DNA of 64,000 nucleotides from Bacilli bacterium (GTDB lineage: Bacteria > Bacillota_I > Bacilli_A > RFN20 > CAG-288), in NCBI GenBank assembly GCA_022652945.1, contig JALCRV010000002.1, positions 62,001 through 126,000 of the forward strand. The letters are read 5' to 3'. The position numbers were made by a program, and so were the translations under genes. Numbering within the stretch: the first letter of the stretch is position 1; every line of letters starts with the position of its first letter. The notes under the pieces are model-generated. The model made no database searches and was not told where the DNA came from. It saw nothing but the letters and a program-made list of their open reading frames with translations. Below are positions 46,282-55,739 of the stretch, one piece after another.

Positions 46282-47464
46282 TTTCTTTGTTGCCTTTCTT
46301 TTCCTCGATAGCTTTTTTAGCGGCCTTTTCCATTTCTAAGCACTTTCTAAAGCTTTCTTCCGCTCCTTCAGCAAAAACGATAATTCCATGATTCTCCATC
46401 AAGGCCGAAGAGCAATCATTAAGTCCTTTGACGACATTTGCAGCTAACTTTTTCGTAGTCGGCAAAGCGTAAGGAGCTACAAAATGCTTTTCTTGATAGC
46501 CGGGAATCGGCTGATGAAGGGCAGCGAAAAGGGAACAGTTCACCGGATGAGCATGGATGATGCAGTTAGCTTCCTTATGAGCTAAATAAATCCCTCCATG
46601 CAGATTCTTCTCGCTTGTCGGTTTCGTTTTTCCTTCATATTTCAAAGTGGCGATTTTGACTTTTACAATGTCGTAAATCGTCAAAGAGGAATAAGTAAGC
46701 CCCGTGGGAGTGGTAAGCATGTAATCTTGATCCATTCTTAAACTGATATTGCCCCAGGTGCCTTGGATAAGATTTGTCGATTCTAATCTTCTCCCGAGTT
46801 CGAGAATACAGTTCCTCAGCCTTATTTCTTCTTCGGAAAACTCACGAGAAAAATCGTATTGACTCTGCCTGAAGGTCTTTTTCTGCTTTTTTGAATACTT
46901 CATTAAGTAAATCAGATGCATGAGGGTCACATCTAAAGGCTTAAGAGAAAGGCAACCTCCAAATAAGCGCCCATTAAGAAAAACCGTTGCGCTTTTATCC
47001 ATAACTAAACAAGCAGCTGTGGCTAAAAGAGGGGAAGAACCGATGGCCACTAATCCGCTAGTTTGGCCCTTGAAGGGACAAACAGTCTGTCTTTTAAGAA
47101 TCTTCTTCAAGCCTTTTAAATCATCTTGAGAACCGCTTATGGCTTTTCCTCCGATGATCTGCGCCATATCGTCCAAGATAGGCGGGACTATAAGATTTAA
47201 AGAGACGATTTCCTGGCAACTTAAAGAAGGGAACAAAATGACTGTAGAAATATCTTTATGGACTTTAAAGGCTGTATAGATAACTTCAGAAAAAGCTTTT
47301 AAGCCAGCTAAATCCAGTTCCTTAAAAGGTTCCTTCTGAAAAGGACAAAGCCGATAAATCCTGATAATCTTTGAATCTTTTAAGGCGTAATAGCCTTCCC
47401 CCGGGCCGGGTTTTATGCTGTTTAAAGCCTTCAAAGACTCTTCGAAAGCATTATAGCTAAACAT
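46274..47464 (-). CDS. Class II aldolase/adducin family protein, fused tandem with divergent N-terminal half
   Basis: C-terminal half 'GTWGNISLRM...LTTPTGLTYSSLTIYDIVKV..GKTKPTSEKNLHGGIYLAHKEANCIIHAHPVNCSLFAAL...ALMENHGIIVFAEGAEESF'. Confidence 0.85.
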   Translation of the reverse strand: MFSYNAFEESLKALNSIKPGPGEGYYALKDSKIIRIYRLCPFQKEPFKELDLAGLKAFSEVIYTAFKVHKDISTVILFPSLSCQEIVSLNLIVPPILDDMAQIIGGKAISGSQDDLKGLKKILKRQTVCPFKGQTSGLVAIGSSPLLATAACLVMDKSATVFLNGRLFGGCLSLKPLDVTLMHLIYLMKYSKKQKKTFRQSQYDFSREFSEEEIRLRNCILELGRRLESTNLIQGTWGNISLRMDQDYMLTTPTGLTYSSLTIYDIVKVKIATLKYEGKTKPTSEKNLHGGIYLAHKEANCIIHAHPVNCSLFAALHQPIPGYQEKHFVAPYALPTTKKLAANVVKGLNDCSSALMENHGIIVFAEGAEESFRKCLEMEKAAKKAIEEKKGNKENG

Positions 47465-47473
47465 GGTTGAGGG

Positions 47474-48322
47474 TTAGGCTTCCTTACTGATCGCTTGAAG
47501 GATTTTTTCTTGGAGCATTTTTTCTTCGCTAGGTATATTCCAGACTCCGAGCCTGACAATCAGGAAAGGGAAACGCCAAGGAGCGATTTCTTCATTAGTC
47601 ATACCTGTTTTCTTCTTATAGATCTTTACGTATTTCGCGCAGATCTTTTTCCTGAGGAATTGTAAGATTCCTGCGACTAACTTATTTAAGCCGGGAATCA
47701 TCTCACCTTCGTTAAGCAGGAACAGCGTGGCTGCTACATCGGCGGCTGGGACACCTTTAGCGGCTGTCATCCAGTCGATGATCGTCACTTCTTTTTTATT
47801 GGCCATGATGTTATCCGGATGGTAATCAAGATGGAGTATCGAGTCACCATCGGGAAGCTTGGAAATCATCTTTTCAGCCTTGGCTTTTTCTTCGGCTGAT
47901 AAAAAGGAAAGCCCCTTGCTATTCAAGGCGAAATTCACCAGCTCCTTATAGCTCCTGATTTTTTCGGCGTGAGCCTGATGCATCTTGATTTGCTGAGAAG
48001 CCATTATCTTCGGAATGGAAGGGATGGTGAAAGGCTTTTTAAGTCCTCTGGCGATCAGAGTCTGGCCCATAAATCTTTTTAAGAGCAGTCCTTTTCGCCC
48101 CTCGACTTCAACCTTTCCGTAGCATTCCACTTGCGAAACGCCTTTCTCGAAGGCTTCGGTGGTATTGATGAACTCGTTTTCAATCATCTGCGGATCCACT
48201 TCTTTGAAAAAGAGCTTTAACATCACTCCCTCTTTATAAAGGAAGACATTTGAAGAGCGACTGGTGAACAAAGGCTCACCCAGTTCGGCTAGAGTACGGA
48301 TCGAAACTTCACCCTTTTCCAT
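47474..48322 (-). CDS. APH/choline-kinase-like phosphotransferase
   Basis: 'DGDSILHLDYHPDNIMANKKEVTIIDWMTAAKGVPAADVAATLFLL' (HxDxxxxN ... DW). Confidence 0.82.
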   Translation of the reverse strand: MEKGEVSIRTLAELGEPLFTSRSSNVFLYKEGVMLKLFFKEVDPQMIENEFINTTEAFEKGVSQVECYGKVEVEGRKGLLLKRFMGQTLIARGLKKPFTIPSIPKIMASQQIKMHQAHAEKIRSYKELVNFALNSKGLSFLSAEEKAKAEKMISKLPDGDSILHLDYHPDNIMANKKEVTIIDWMTAAKGVPAADVAATLFLLNEGEMIPGLNKLVAGILQFLRKKICAKYVKIYKKKTGMTNEEIAPWRFPFLIVRLGVWNIPSEEKMLQEKILQAISKEA

Positions 48323-48370
48323 AAAGATTCTCCTTTTCGGGGCCTCAGCCTCTTTTTAAGTTTGCGTGTG

Positions 48371-48458
48371 TTCACAAATGTGATACACCTTTGTGAAATT
48401 ATGGTATCATAACTTAAAATAAAGAAAAAAGATTTTCAGCTTAATTCGCACAAATGTG
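48371..48458. promoter_or_regulatory. Candidate operator(s) in the divergent promoter between the kinase/aldolase operon and the SorC-type regulator
   Basis: Perfect inverted repeat TTCACAAA-N11-TTTGTGAA (48371-48397); CACAAATGTG at 48373-48382 recurs exactly at 48449-48458. Confidence 0.6.
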
Positions 48459-48487
48459 GTTGAAAAGTTTTCACCGGAGGGGAATGT

Positions 48488-49444
48488 ATGCCTAAAAATA
48501 ACGATGCCTTGGATATCTTGAAAATCGCCAAGATGTATTACGTTGATGGTCTTAGTCAACAGGAAATCTCTGAAAGGACTTTTATCGATCGCTCCCAGAT
48601 TTCGCGTATCCTGAAAACAGCAAGGGAGGAAGGGTTGGTTAATATCTCAATCTCTTTACCTAATGACCAAGAGGCTTCCGTCTTAGAGAAAGAGATAAAG
48701 GATGGCCTTGGACTTGAAAAGGTCATGGTCGCGCCTCGCTTGGTAAGCGGGGAAGACCAAAGTAAAGCTTTATATTTCTTCGCCGCTCGTTTTTTAGATA
48801 AGATAATTCCTTCTTATAAAAGGATCGGCATTGGTCTAGGGAAGACGCTTTACAATGTGGCTGGGGAGCTTTCACCTTCTCCTCTAACTGAAAAGATAGA
48901 CTTTTACTCCGTGGCTGGCTCAGCCGGAACTGATAACACTTACTTACAAGCCAGCGTGCTGCTGGATAATTTTTCCAGCCATTTCCATGGGACGAGCCAC
49001 TATAATAACTTCGCCATCTGTCAAAAAAAGAGCCTGATGAGTGAAATGGCGCTGAAACGCTATAAAGATCTTCTGCAGGCGTATAAAAGCCTGGATTTAG
49101 TCATCACTTCCATCGGTGGGCCTTTTAACAAAAGTTACCCGTATCTTGAAGAATTCGCTCTTTCAAAAAAAGAACTTGATCTCCAAGAATGTCTAAAGGC
49201 TCCCCACGGTAATCTGCTCGGTCATGTTTTCTTTCAAGATGGGACAATCATGTTACTTCCGGAAGATTACGTGATAACCTCTATGTCACCAAAGCTACTT
49301 GTCAATACCCCGGAGGTTATCTGCATTGCGAATAGTAGCAGCAAAGTCCAAGCGATTATCTCGGCGGCCAAGCAAAAATATATTAAGACGCTGATAACCG
49401 ATGAACCGACTGGGGAAGAGATTAAAAAAGTCCTTAGCCAGTGA
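48488..49444 (+). CDS. SorC/DeoR-type (sugar-binding) transcriptional regulator
   Basis: N-terminal HTH 'IAKMYYVDGLSQQEISERTFIDRSQISRILKTAREEGLV' and C-terminal sugar-binding domain 'IGIGLGKTLYNV'. Confidence 0.9.
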   Translation: MPKNNDALDILKIAKMYYVDGLSQQEISERTFIDRSQISRILKTAREEGLVNISISLPNDQEASVLEKEIKDGLGLEKVMVAPRLVSGEDQSKALYFFAARFLDKIIPSYKRIGIGLGKTLYNVAGELSPSPLTEKIDFYSVAGSAGTDNTYLQASVLLDNFSSHFHGTSHYNNFAICQKKSLMSEMALKRYKDLLQAYKSLDLVITSIGGPFNKSYPYLEEFALSKKELDLQECLKAPHGNLLGHVFFQDGTIMLLPEDYVITSMSPKLLVNTPEVICIANSSSKVQAIISAAKQKYIKTLITDEPTGEEIKKVLSQ

Positions 49445-49539
49445 ACGGCTGGAAGGTTATGAAAATTAAAAAGCGGTTTTAGAAATTTTAGTCAGCTTTT
49501 AGCTGTGTTAAATTGGCGTTGAATAAAGCTTAAGGTAAA

Positions 49540-50025
49540 TCACTTTCCCCAAAGCTTAGAATAGACGGTCTCGTATAGACCGGAAGTGGAAGAAACGGCT
49601 TTATATCGTAAATCGATTGATGTTTCGAAATAAAGATTGCCATCGGGTAAAATATCAAACCGCATTTTCCTTCCACCACCATTAAAATAAACGGTCATGT
49701 TAAGACAATGCTGGGAGGAAACGTCCGGATTTTCAGCAGAGTCTGAGAAGAGAGCATCGTCAAAAAGACGGCAGACTTCCTCTACGGAGTGCTTATCTTC
49801 CAAGAACAGAGCTTGGGAATCAATATAGTTTTTAGTTGCGATAAGCGAATCGTAGCTGCTGATGGTATCAAGCTGGCTGCTTGTAGGATCAGCTATCCGA
49901 TGGTAAGTGTAGGTCTTCGTTTCTTCGTTCTTTGCATCGATGCTGGCCTGAGAGGAAGAACATCCGCCAAGGAGTAACCCGACCAGACAGAGAATGAATG
50001 GCTGAAAATTTCGTATTGCTTTCAT
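49540..50025 (-). CDS. Putative lipoprotein
   Basis: 'MKAIRNFQPFILCLVGLLLGGCSSSQ' signal peptide/lipobox; ORF 49540..50037 with an alternative start 4 codons upstream. Confidence 0.68.
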   Translation of the reverse strand: MKAIRNFQPFILCLVGLLLGGCSSSQASIDAKNEETKTYTYHRIADPTSSQLDTISSYDSLIATKNYIDSQALFLEDKHSVEEVCRLFDDALFSDSAENPDVSSQHCLNMTVYFNGGGRKMRFDILPDGNLYFETSIDLRYKAVSSTSGLYETVYSKLWGK

Positions 50026-50070
50026 ATCGATTGCCACTTTTCAGTTATTATTTATATATGCCAAGTCAAA

Positions 50071-50110
50071 AATAAAACCACGCCTTCCTATGAAAAGCGT
50101 GGTTTTATTT
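50071..50110. terminator. Bidirectional terminator hairpin
   Basis: AATAAAACCACGC ... GCGTGGTTTTATT. Confidence 0.75.
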
Positions 50111-50216
50111 GAGCCGCTCAATCCACCTTTAATGGGACTCTTGGCGCTGCCTGACATTGATCAGGAACTTCCAAGGCTTCATTTTTAAGAAAAGGATTTT
50201 CGGCATTCGCGTTAAG

Positions 50217-50292
50217 TGGTGGCCCAAGGGGGAATCGAACCCTCGACACAAGGATTTTCAGTCCTTTGCTCTACCAACTGAGCTATCGGGCC
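50217..50292 (-). tRNA. tRNA-Phe (GAA), encoded CCA
   Basis: Reverse strand GGCCCGATAGCTCAGTTGGTAGAGCAAAGGACTGAAAATCCTTGTGTCGAGGGTTCGATTCCCCCTTGGGCCACCA. Confidence 0.94.
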
Positions 50293-50298
50293 ATCAAA

Positions 50299-50375
50299 TG
50301 GCGGATCAGACGGGAGTCGAACCCGTGATCTTCTCCGTGACAGGGAGACATGTTAGACCACTACACCACTGATCC
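50299..50375 (-). tRNA. tRNA-Asp (GTC), encoded CCA
   Basis: Reverse strand GGATCAGTGGTGTAGTGGTCTAACATGTCTCCCTGTCACGGAGAAGATCACGGGTTCGACTCCCGTCTGATCCGCCA. Confidence 0.94.
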
Positions 50376-50637
50376 AACGCAAGATATATTTAAACATACT
50401 TACTAAGGTTATTCAAGTATTTTCAGTCGATTAAAGGGCGCGGATGGGCTTTAAACCTTATATATTCTTTAATCCTTTCTTCTTGTTTCCTCCCTTAAAG
50501 CTCCAAATAGGGAGGAAAAATGACTCTAAAGCTTGTCGTTTTAGCTTTTTTCTTAACTTTTTTATGCGAAAAACGGCCTGTTTAAAGGCTTTTAAGCCTG
50601 ACCTATGAAGTTTTAAGGAAAAATTAGCAAACTCAGG

Positions 50638-50665
50638 TTGACATTGCTAAAAGGCACGATATAAT
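50638..50665 (+). promoter_or_regulatory. Sigma-A-type promoter of the hrcA operon
   Basis: TTGACA - 16 nt - TATAAT directly upstream of the CIRCE element. Confidence 0.85.
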
Positions 50666-50669
50666 ATTC

Positions 50670-50696
50670 TTAGCACTTAGGATGACTGAGTGCTAA
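50670..50696 (+). promoter_or_regulatory. CIRCE operator (HrcA binding site)
   Basis: TTAGCACTT-N9-GAGTGCTAA, one mismatch to TTAGCACTC-N9-GAGTGCTAA, immediately upstream of hrcA. Confidence 0.96.
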
Positions 50697-50711
50697 AAAG
50701 GGGGAAGGAAA

Positions 50712-51815
50712 ATGGAACTGACCAGACGAGATCAGATCCTGAAACTCATCGTCGAGGAATTTATCACCGATGCTGAGCCGGTCGGGTCGAAGACCCTGAT
50801 TGAAAAATTCCATTTGCCGTACTCCTCGGCTACCGTCAGGAACGACATGATGGAGCTGGAGAAACTGGGGCTTATTGAAAAGACTCACGCTTCTTCCGGC
50901 CGTGTGCCTTCTTCCGCCGGTTACCGTTACTACGTGGAGCACTTACAGGCCGAAGGCGATGTCAAAGTCGACGCCGGCTTCAAGAAAGAGTTCCAGATGA
51001 TCTTAGCTAAGAAATCTCAGTCGGTTGAGGATATCATGGATAAATCCTGTAAGATCCTTTCCGAAATGACCAACTTAGCGACGGTTGTCTTAGGAGCAGA
51101 TGCTCAGGCTGAACATCTGATTTCGATTTCGATTGTCCCGCTCTCTTCCCATGCGGCTACAGCGATCTTTGTCACCGACCGCGGGTATGTGGAGAATAAG
51201 ACCTTCGTGATTCGTTCAGATAAAGACGGCCAGCAAATTACTAACTGTGTCGATTTCCTCAATAAGAGACTAGCCGGGACGCCGGTCTCCTCCCTCGGCG
51301 AGAAAATCGAAGCTTTGAGGCCTATCATCTCAGACCTCTTAGGCAAATCTTCCGACTTGATTCTCGAATCCTTGGTGGAAGCCTTCATGAAGTTCGCTAA
51401 GGAAAGAATCTATGCGACGGGTGCTCAAAAGCTCATCGCGATGCCGGAGTACGACGCTGATAAAGATAAGTTGCAGAATGTCCTCGATTTGATCAATAGC
51501 CCTGAGAAGTTCAGGGAAGCGATCGAACAGGATGCAGGGAAGAATGCTTCCTCGGGTGTTACTTATACCCAGGACGCCGATGATGACTTAGCCATCGTCA
51601 GCGAAAACTTCTCCATCTCCGGCCTGCCCGGGACGAAAGTCGCGGTTGTCGGCCCTCAGAGGATGAACTACAAGAAAGTCATCGGCACCTTGGAATATAT
51701 TGCCGAGGAGCTGAATAAGTACTTTGCCCTTAATTCCGGAGGCAAGCAAGTTGAGCCGGTTAAGGACGTCAAAGATGTTTCTAAGGAGGCGAAAGGAAAG
51801 AAAAATGGAAAATAA
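50712..51815 (+). CDS. hrcA: Heat-inducible transcription repressor HrcA
   Basis: 'LTRRDQILKLIVEEFITDAEPVGSKTLIEKFHLPYSSATVRNDMMELEKLGLIEKTHASSGRVPSSAGYRYYVEHL'. Confidence 0.96.
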   Translation: MELTRRDQILKLIVEEFITDAEPVGSKTLIEKFHLPYSSATVRNDMMELEKLGLIEKTHASSGRVPSSAGYRYYVEHLQAEGDVKVDAGFKKEFQMILAKKSQSVEDIMDKSCKILSEMTNLATVVLGADAQAEHLISISIVPLSSHAATAIFVTDRGYVENKTFVIRSDKDGQQITNCVDFLNKRLAGTPVSSLGEKIEALRPIISDLLGKSSDLILESLVEAFMKFAKERIYATGAQKLIAMPEYDADKDKLQNVLDLINSPEKFREAIEQDAGKNASSGVTYTQDADDDLAIVSENFSISGLPGTKVAVVGPQRMNYKKVIGTLEYIAEELNKYFALNSGGKQVEPVKDVKDVSKEAKGKKNGK

Positions 51816-52452
51816 AGAACCGGAAAACAAACCTGAAGAGAAGAAAGACGAAACAGCTCCCGAGACTGCTAAAGCCCCGGAAGAGGAAAAGAAAGATCCG
51901 CTCCTCGCAAAATACGAACAACAGATTTCCTTCCTGCAAGCCGATCAGACGAAGTTGAAGGAAGAAGCTGAATCCTGGAAGAACAAGTACTATCTGGCTT
52001 ACGCCGACTTGGCTAACACCAGAAAGACCTTGGAAAAAGATCATGAGACGGCGATCCGTTACCGTTCTCAGGGTTTCATTGAAAGGATCCTGCCGACGCT
52101 CGATTCCTTCGAGATGGCTGCTAAAGCCAAGTCGGATAACCCCGAAGTCAAGAAATACGCGGAGGGGTTCAATATGATCCACACTCAGCTTGAGCAAGCC
52201 TTGAAAGAAGAAGGTGTGAGTTTCGTTGAGCCGAAGGTGGGAGAAAAGTTCTCGTCCGATTCGATGCATGCGATTCAAACGGTCGATGGTCCGGAAGATA
52301 ATCTGATCGCGGCGGTTTATGTCAAAGGATATAAGTTGCACGATCGATTGATTCGCCCATCGATGGTCGTTGTTACGAAAAAGCCTGCTGAGCCTCTCGA
52401 AGAGAAAAAAGAAGATGCTCAGGAAGCTAAAAAAGAAGAAGACAAAAAATAG
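51805..52452 (+). CDS. grpE: Nucleotide exchange factor GrpE
   Basis: 'SWKNKYYLAYADLANTRKTLEKDHETAIRYRSQGFIERILPTLDSFEMA'. Start chosen at MENKEPEN within ORF 51724..52452. Confidence 0.94.
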   Translation: MENKEPENKPEEKKDETAPETAKAPEEEKKDPLLAKYEQQISFLQADQTKLKEEAESWKNKYYLAYADLANTRKTLEKDHETAIRYRSQGFIERILPTLDSFEMAAKAKSDNPEVKKYAEGFNMIHTQLEQALKEEGVSFVEPKVGEKFSSDSMHAIQTVDGPEDNLIAAVYVKGYKLHDRLIRPSMVVVTKKPAEPLEEKKEDAQEAKKEEDKK

Positions 52453-52483
52453 TTTTTCACCTAAATAGGAGGAAATATACATT

Positions 52484-54361
52484 ATGGCAAAGGAAATTAT
52501 CTTAGGTATCGATTTAGGTACGACTAACTCGGTGGTCAGTTACATGCAGGATGATGGGACCGTTAAGGTTATCCCTAATCCTGAAGGCCACAATACTACT
52601 CCGTCCGTCGTCGCTTTTAAACCCGATGGGGAAGAGATTGTCGGCGATGCGGCCAAGAGACAAATGGTCACTAACCCCGATACTGTTTATTCGATTAAGA
52701 GACATATGGGCGAAGCTTATAAGGTCCATATCAACTGTCTCAACAAGGACTTCACTCCGCAGGAAATCTCTGCAAAAGTCCTCGCTTATATGAAGAAATA
52801 CGCCGAAGACAATATCGGCCATGAAATCAAGAAAGCCATCGTCACCTGCCCGGCATACTTTAATGATGCCCAACGTCAGGCGACTAAAGATGCCGGCACG
52901 ATCGCGGGCTTGGAAGTCGTCAGAGTCATCTCTGAACCGACCGCTTCCGCTCTCGCTTACGGCATTAAGACTGATAAGCCTCAGAAGATCATGGTCTTCG
53001 ATCTCGGCGGCGGCACTTTGGATGTCTCCATCCTCGATATTGCCGATGGGGTCTACGATGTCGTGGCTACCTCGGGTGATACTCATCTGGGTGGCGATGA
53101 TTGGGATAAAGCAATCACTAACTGGCTGCTTTCGAATATCAAGATGCAGACCGGCTTGGATCTTTCGACCAATAAGATGGCTCTGCAGAGATTAAAGGAT
53201 GAATCCGAAAAGGCCAAGATCACCTTGTCCTCTTCCGTCCAGGCTTTGATCACTCTGCCTTATATCGGCGTGAACGCCAACGGCCCGGTCAATTTCGAAA
53301 CCACTTTGACCAGAGCTAAGTTTGAAGAGCTCACTCATGATCTATTGATGAGATGCCAAGATCCGGTCAATAAAGCGATGGCGGATGCTAAGCTCAATAT
53401 GTCGGATCTCTCCACCGTTTTGCTGATCGGCGGCTCGACTCGTATGCCGGCGGTCATCGAATTGGTCAAGAGACTGGTCAGCCAGCAGCCGAATATGTCG
53501 GTTAACCCGGATGAAGCTGTCTCTATCGGCGCTTCTATTCAGGGTGGCGTCATCAGAGGCGATATGAAAGATATCGTCTTGTTGGATGTCACTCCTCTGA
53601 CTTTGGGCATCGAGACTTTAGGTGGCGTTATGACTCCGCTTATTACCCGAAATACGACCATTCCGACCGAGAAGAGCCAGATTTTCTCGACTGCGGAAGA
53701 TAATCAGCCGGCCGTCGATGTCGTCGTCTACCAAGGCGAACGTCCGATGGCTCACGATAATAAGATGCTAGGTCACTTCAAACTCGATGGAATCCGTCCG
53801 GCTCGCCGTGGTGAGCCGAGAATCGAAGTCAAGTTCGCAATCGATGTCAACGGCATCGTGACGGTCTCCGCTAAAGATCTTGATACGCAGAAGGATGCTC
53901 ATATCACCATTTCCGGCTCCACTGGCCTTTCTAAAGATGAAATCGACAGAATGGTCCACGAAGCGGAAGCCAATAAGGAAGCGGATGATAAGAGAAAGGA
54001 AGAAGCGGAAGTCAGAAATCGTGCTGAGCAGTGCATCGCGCAGATCGACCAGTCTTTGGCTCAGGGAGGGGATAAGATTTCTCCGCAGGTCAAAGAGGAA
54101 GCTCAGAAGACCCGCGATGAGATGAAAGCTGCCCTCGATAAGAATGATATTGAGACTTTGAAGAAGAAGATCGACGAGCTCGAGAAGCAGGCCAGCTATG
54201 CTCAACAAGCTGCTGATCAGGCTTCCCATGCGAATGGGAATCCGAATCCGGGCCAGCCGAGCGGAGCTGATGCTTCCTCTTCCAGTGATAACAGCAATAA
54301 TAATCAGTCGAACGGAGATACTTCTCACGTCTACGACGCTGATTATACTGAGAAGAAGTAA
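52484..54361 (+). CDS. dnaK: Molecular chaperone DnaK
   Basis: '[40 protein letters not shown]', '[16 protein letters not shown]', '[20 protein letters not shown]'. Confidence 0.97.
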   Translation: MAKEIILGIDLGTTNSVVSYMQDDGTVKVIPNPEGHNTTPSVVAFKPDGEEIVGDAAKRQMVTNPDTVYSIKRHMGEAYKVHINCLNKDFTPQEISAKVLAYMKKYAEDNIGHEIKKAIVTCPAYFNDAQRQATKDAGTIAGLEVVRVISEPTASALAYGIKTDKPQKIMVFDLGGGTLDVSILDIADGVYDVVATSGDTHLGGDDWDKAITNWLLSNIKMQTGLDLSTNKMALQRLKDESEKAKITLSSSVQALITLPYIGVNANGPVNFETTLTRAKFEELTHDLLMRCQDPVNKAMADAKLNMSDLSTVLLIGGSTRMPAVIELVKRLVSQQPNMSVNPDEAVSIGASIQGGVIRGDMKDIVLLDVTPLTLGIETLGGVMTPLITRNTTIPTEKSQIFSTAEDNQPAVDVVVYQGERPMAHDNKMLGHFKLDGIRPARRGEPRIEVKFAIDVNGIVTVSAKDLDTQKDAHITISGSTGLSKDEIDRMVHEAEANKEADDKRKEEAEVRNRAEQCIAQIDQSLAQGGDKISPQVKEEAQKTRDEMKAALDKNDIETLKKKIDELEKQASYAQQAADQASHANGNPNPGQPSGADASSSSDNSNNNQSNGDTSHVYDADYTEKK

Positions 54362-54382
54362 ATTCTAATCCGATAATGTCCA

Positions 54383-54418
54383 GCCCGGGATTAAAAATTA
54401 ATCCCGGGCGCTGTTTTT
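54383..54418 (+). terminator. Intrinsic terminator-like hairpin between dnaK and dnaJ
   Basis: GCCCGGGATTAA-AAA-TTAATCCCGGGC then GCTGTTTTT. Confidence 0.75.
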
Positions 54419-54440
54419 AAAAAGAAAGGGGGATGAGCCG

Positions 54441-55583
54441 ATGGCAGCGGATAAACGTGACTATTATGAAGTCCTTGGCGTCTCCAAAAGCGCTTCCGAC
54501 CAGGAGCTGAAATCCGCCTATTTGAAATTGGCGAAGAAATATCATCCTGACCTGAATAAAGATCCGGATGCTCCAAAGATGTTTAACGAGGTCCAAGAGG
54601 CCTACGATGTTTTGAAAGACCCTCAAAAAAGAGCGGCTTACGATCAGTTTGGTTTCGCCGGTGTCGATCCTAACCAAGCCGCGGCCAACGGCCAAGGCGG
54701 GTTCGGGTTTAATGCTGACGATGTGAGCGATATCTTCTCCCAGTTCTTCGGGGGAGGTTCCACTCGGCAAGCCAGACAACGCTCGACCGGTCCGGTCAAA
54801 GGCAATGATCAGGTGATGAAAATCCGGATTTCCTTCATGGATTCCATCAATGGAACCACCGTGGAGATCCCGGTTTCTTACGATGATGTCTGCGATCACT
54901 GCAACGGTACGGGAGCGGAGCCGGGAAGCGGGGCGGATACTTGCCCTTACTGCCACGGCACCGGATATGTGAAGACCCAGCAAAGAACGATTTTCGGGGT
55001 TATCGAATCTCAGTCGGTCTGCCAACACTGCCACGGAACCGGCAGAGTGATTCGCGAGAAGTGCCATAAGTGCTCCGGGCAAGGTTACGTTCATGTCTCT
55101 TCGAAAATCGACGTGACGATTCCGGCCGGTTTAGCCGATGGTGAACAGATTAGAATCCCCGGCAAAGGGGCTCACGGATATAACGGCGGTCCTTCCGGTG
55201 ATCTATACATAATTGTCATGGTCCAAGCGGATAATTCCTTCACCAGAGATGGTAAGGATATCCATGTAAAGATTCCGATTTCCGTCATCGATCTGATTCT
55301 GGGAACGACGATTACGGTTCCGACGGTTTACGGTACCAGCGATGTCACTGTCCGTCCGGGTACAGCCACCGATGCGGTCCTCCGTTTAAGAGGGCAGGGT
55401 GTGAAGGCGAGAAAGAATTACGAGAATGACGGAGATGAATATATCCATCTCGATGTCAGAGTCCCGCAGAAGCTGACGCCTGAGCAGGTCGATTTGCTGA
55501 CGCGCTTCAAGGATATCGAAGCCTCGAAGAAAGAAAATAAGAATATCTTCGATAAGTTTAAAGAAGCGTTCCATAAGAACTGA
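54441..55583 (+). CDS. dnaJ: Molecular chaperone DnaJ
   Basis: J domain '[35 protein letters not shown]' and four CxxCxGxG motifs. Confidence 0.97.
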   Translation: MAADKRDYYEVLGVSKSASDQELKSAYLKLAKKYHPDLNKDPDAPKMFNEVQEAYDVLKDPQKRAAYDQFGFAGVDPNQAAANGQGGFGFNADDVSDIFSQFFGGGSTRQARQRSTGPVKGNDQVMKIRISFMDSINGTTVEIPVSYDDVCDHCNGTGAEPGSGADTCPYCHGTGYVKTQQRTIFGVIESQSVCQHCHGTGRVIREKCHKCSGQGYVHVSSKIDVTIPAGLADGEQIRIPGKGAHGYNGGPSGDLYIIVMVQADNSFTRDGKDIHVKIPISVIDLILGTTITVPTVYGTSDVTVRPGTATDAVLRLRGQGVKARKNYENDGDEYIHLDVRVPQKLTPEQVDLLTRFKDIEASKKENKNIFDKFKEAFHKN

Positions 55584-55589
55584 ACGAAG

Positions 55590-55617
55590 GAGAGGGGTTG
55601 AAAAGCCCCTCTTTTTC
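55590..55617 (+). terminator. Rho-independent terminator after dnaJ
   Basis: AGAGGGGTT-GAAA-AGCCCCTCT + T5. Confidence 0.85.
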
Positions 55618-55739
55618 GGTTGTTTTTGATATAAAATTAGAGATTTTGCAATACACTTCTTGCTTTGAATAATAAAATAAAATCAAATGAATTGAAGCCT
55701 TCTCCGATTTCGGGCTTCCTTAAATGAGAGGAACTTTTT

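Noticed and set aside
50157-50372. 71-aa ORF (MIRNFQGFIF...WWPKGESNPRHKDFQ...)
   Set aside because: Reads across the tRNA-Phe and tRNA-Asp genes on the opposite strand; a classic spurious ORF over tRNA genes.
51781-52482. 233-aa antisense ORF
   Set aside because: Lies opposite grpE; low-complexity Phe/Leu-rich mirror of the Lys/Glu-rich sense frame.
52514-53086. 190-aa antisense ORF opposite dnaK (likewise 53768..54328)
   Set aside because: The sense strand encodes highly conserved DnaK; the antisense frame is open by codon bias only.
54417-55094. 225-aa antisense ORF opposite dnaJ
   Set aside because: Overlaps dnaJ completely; no domain signal.
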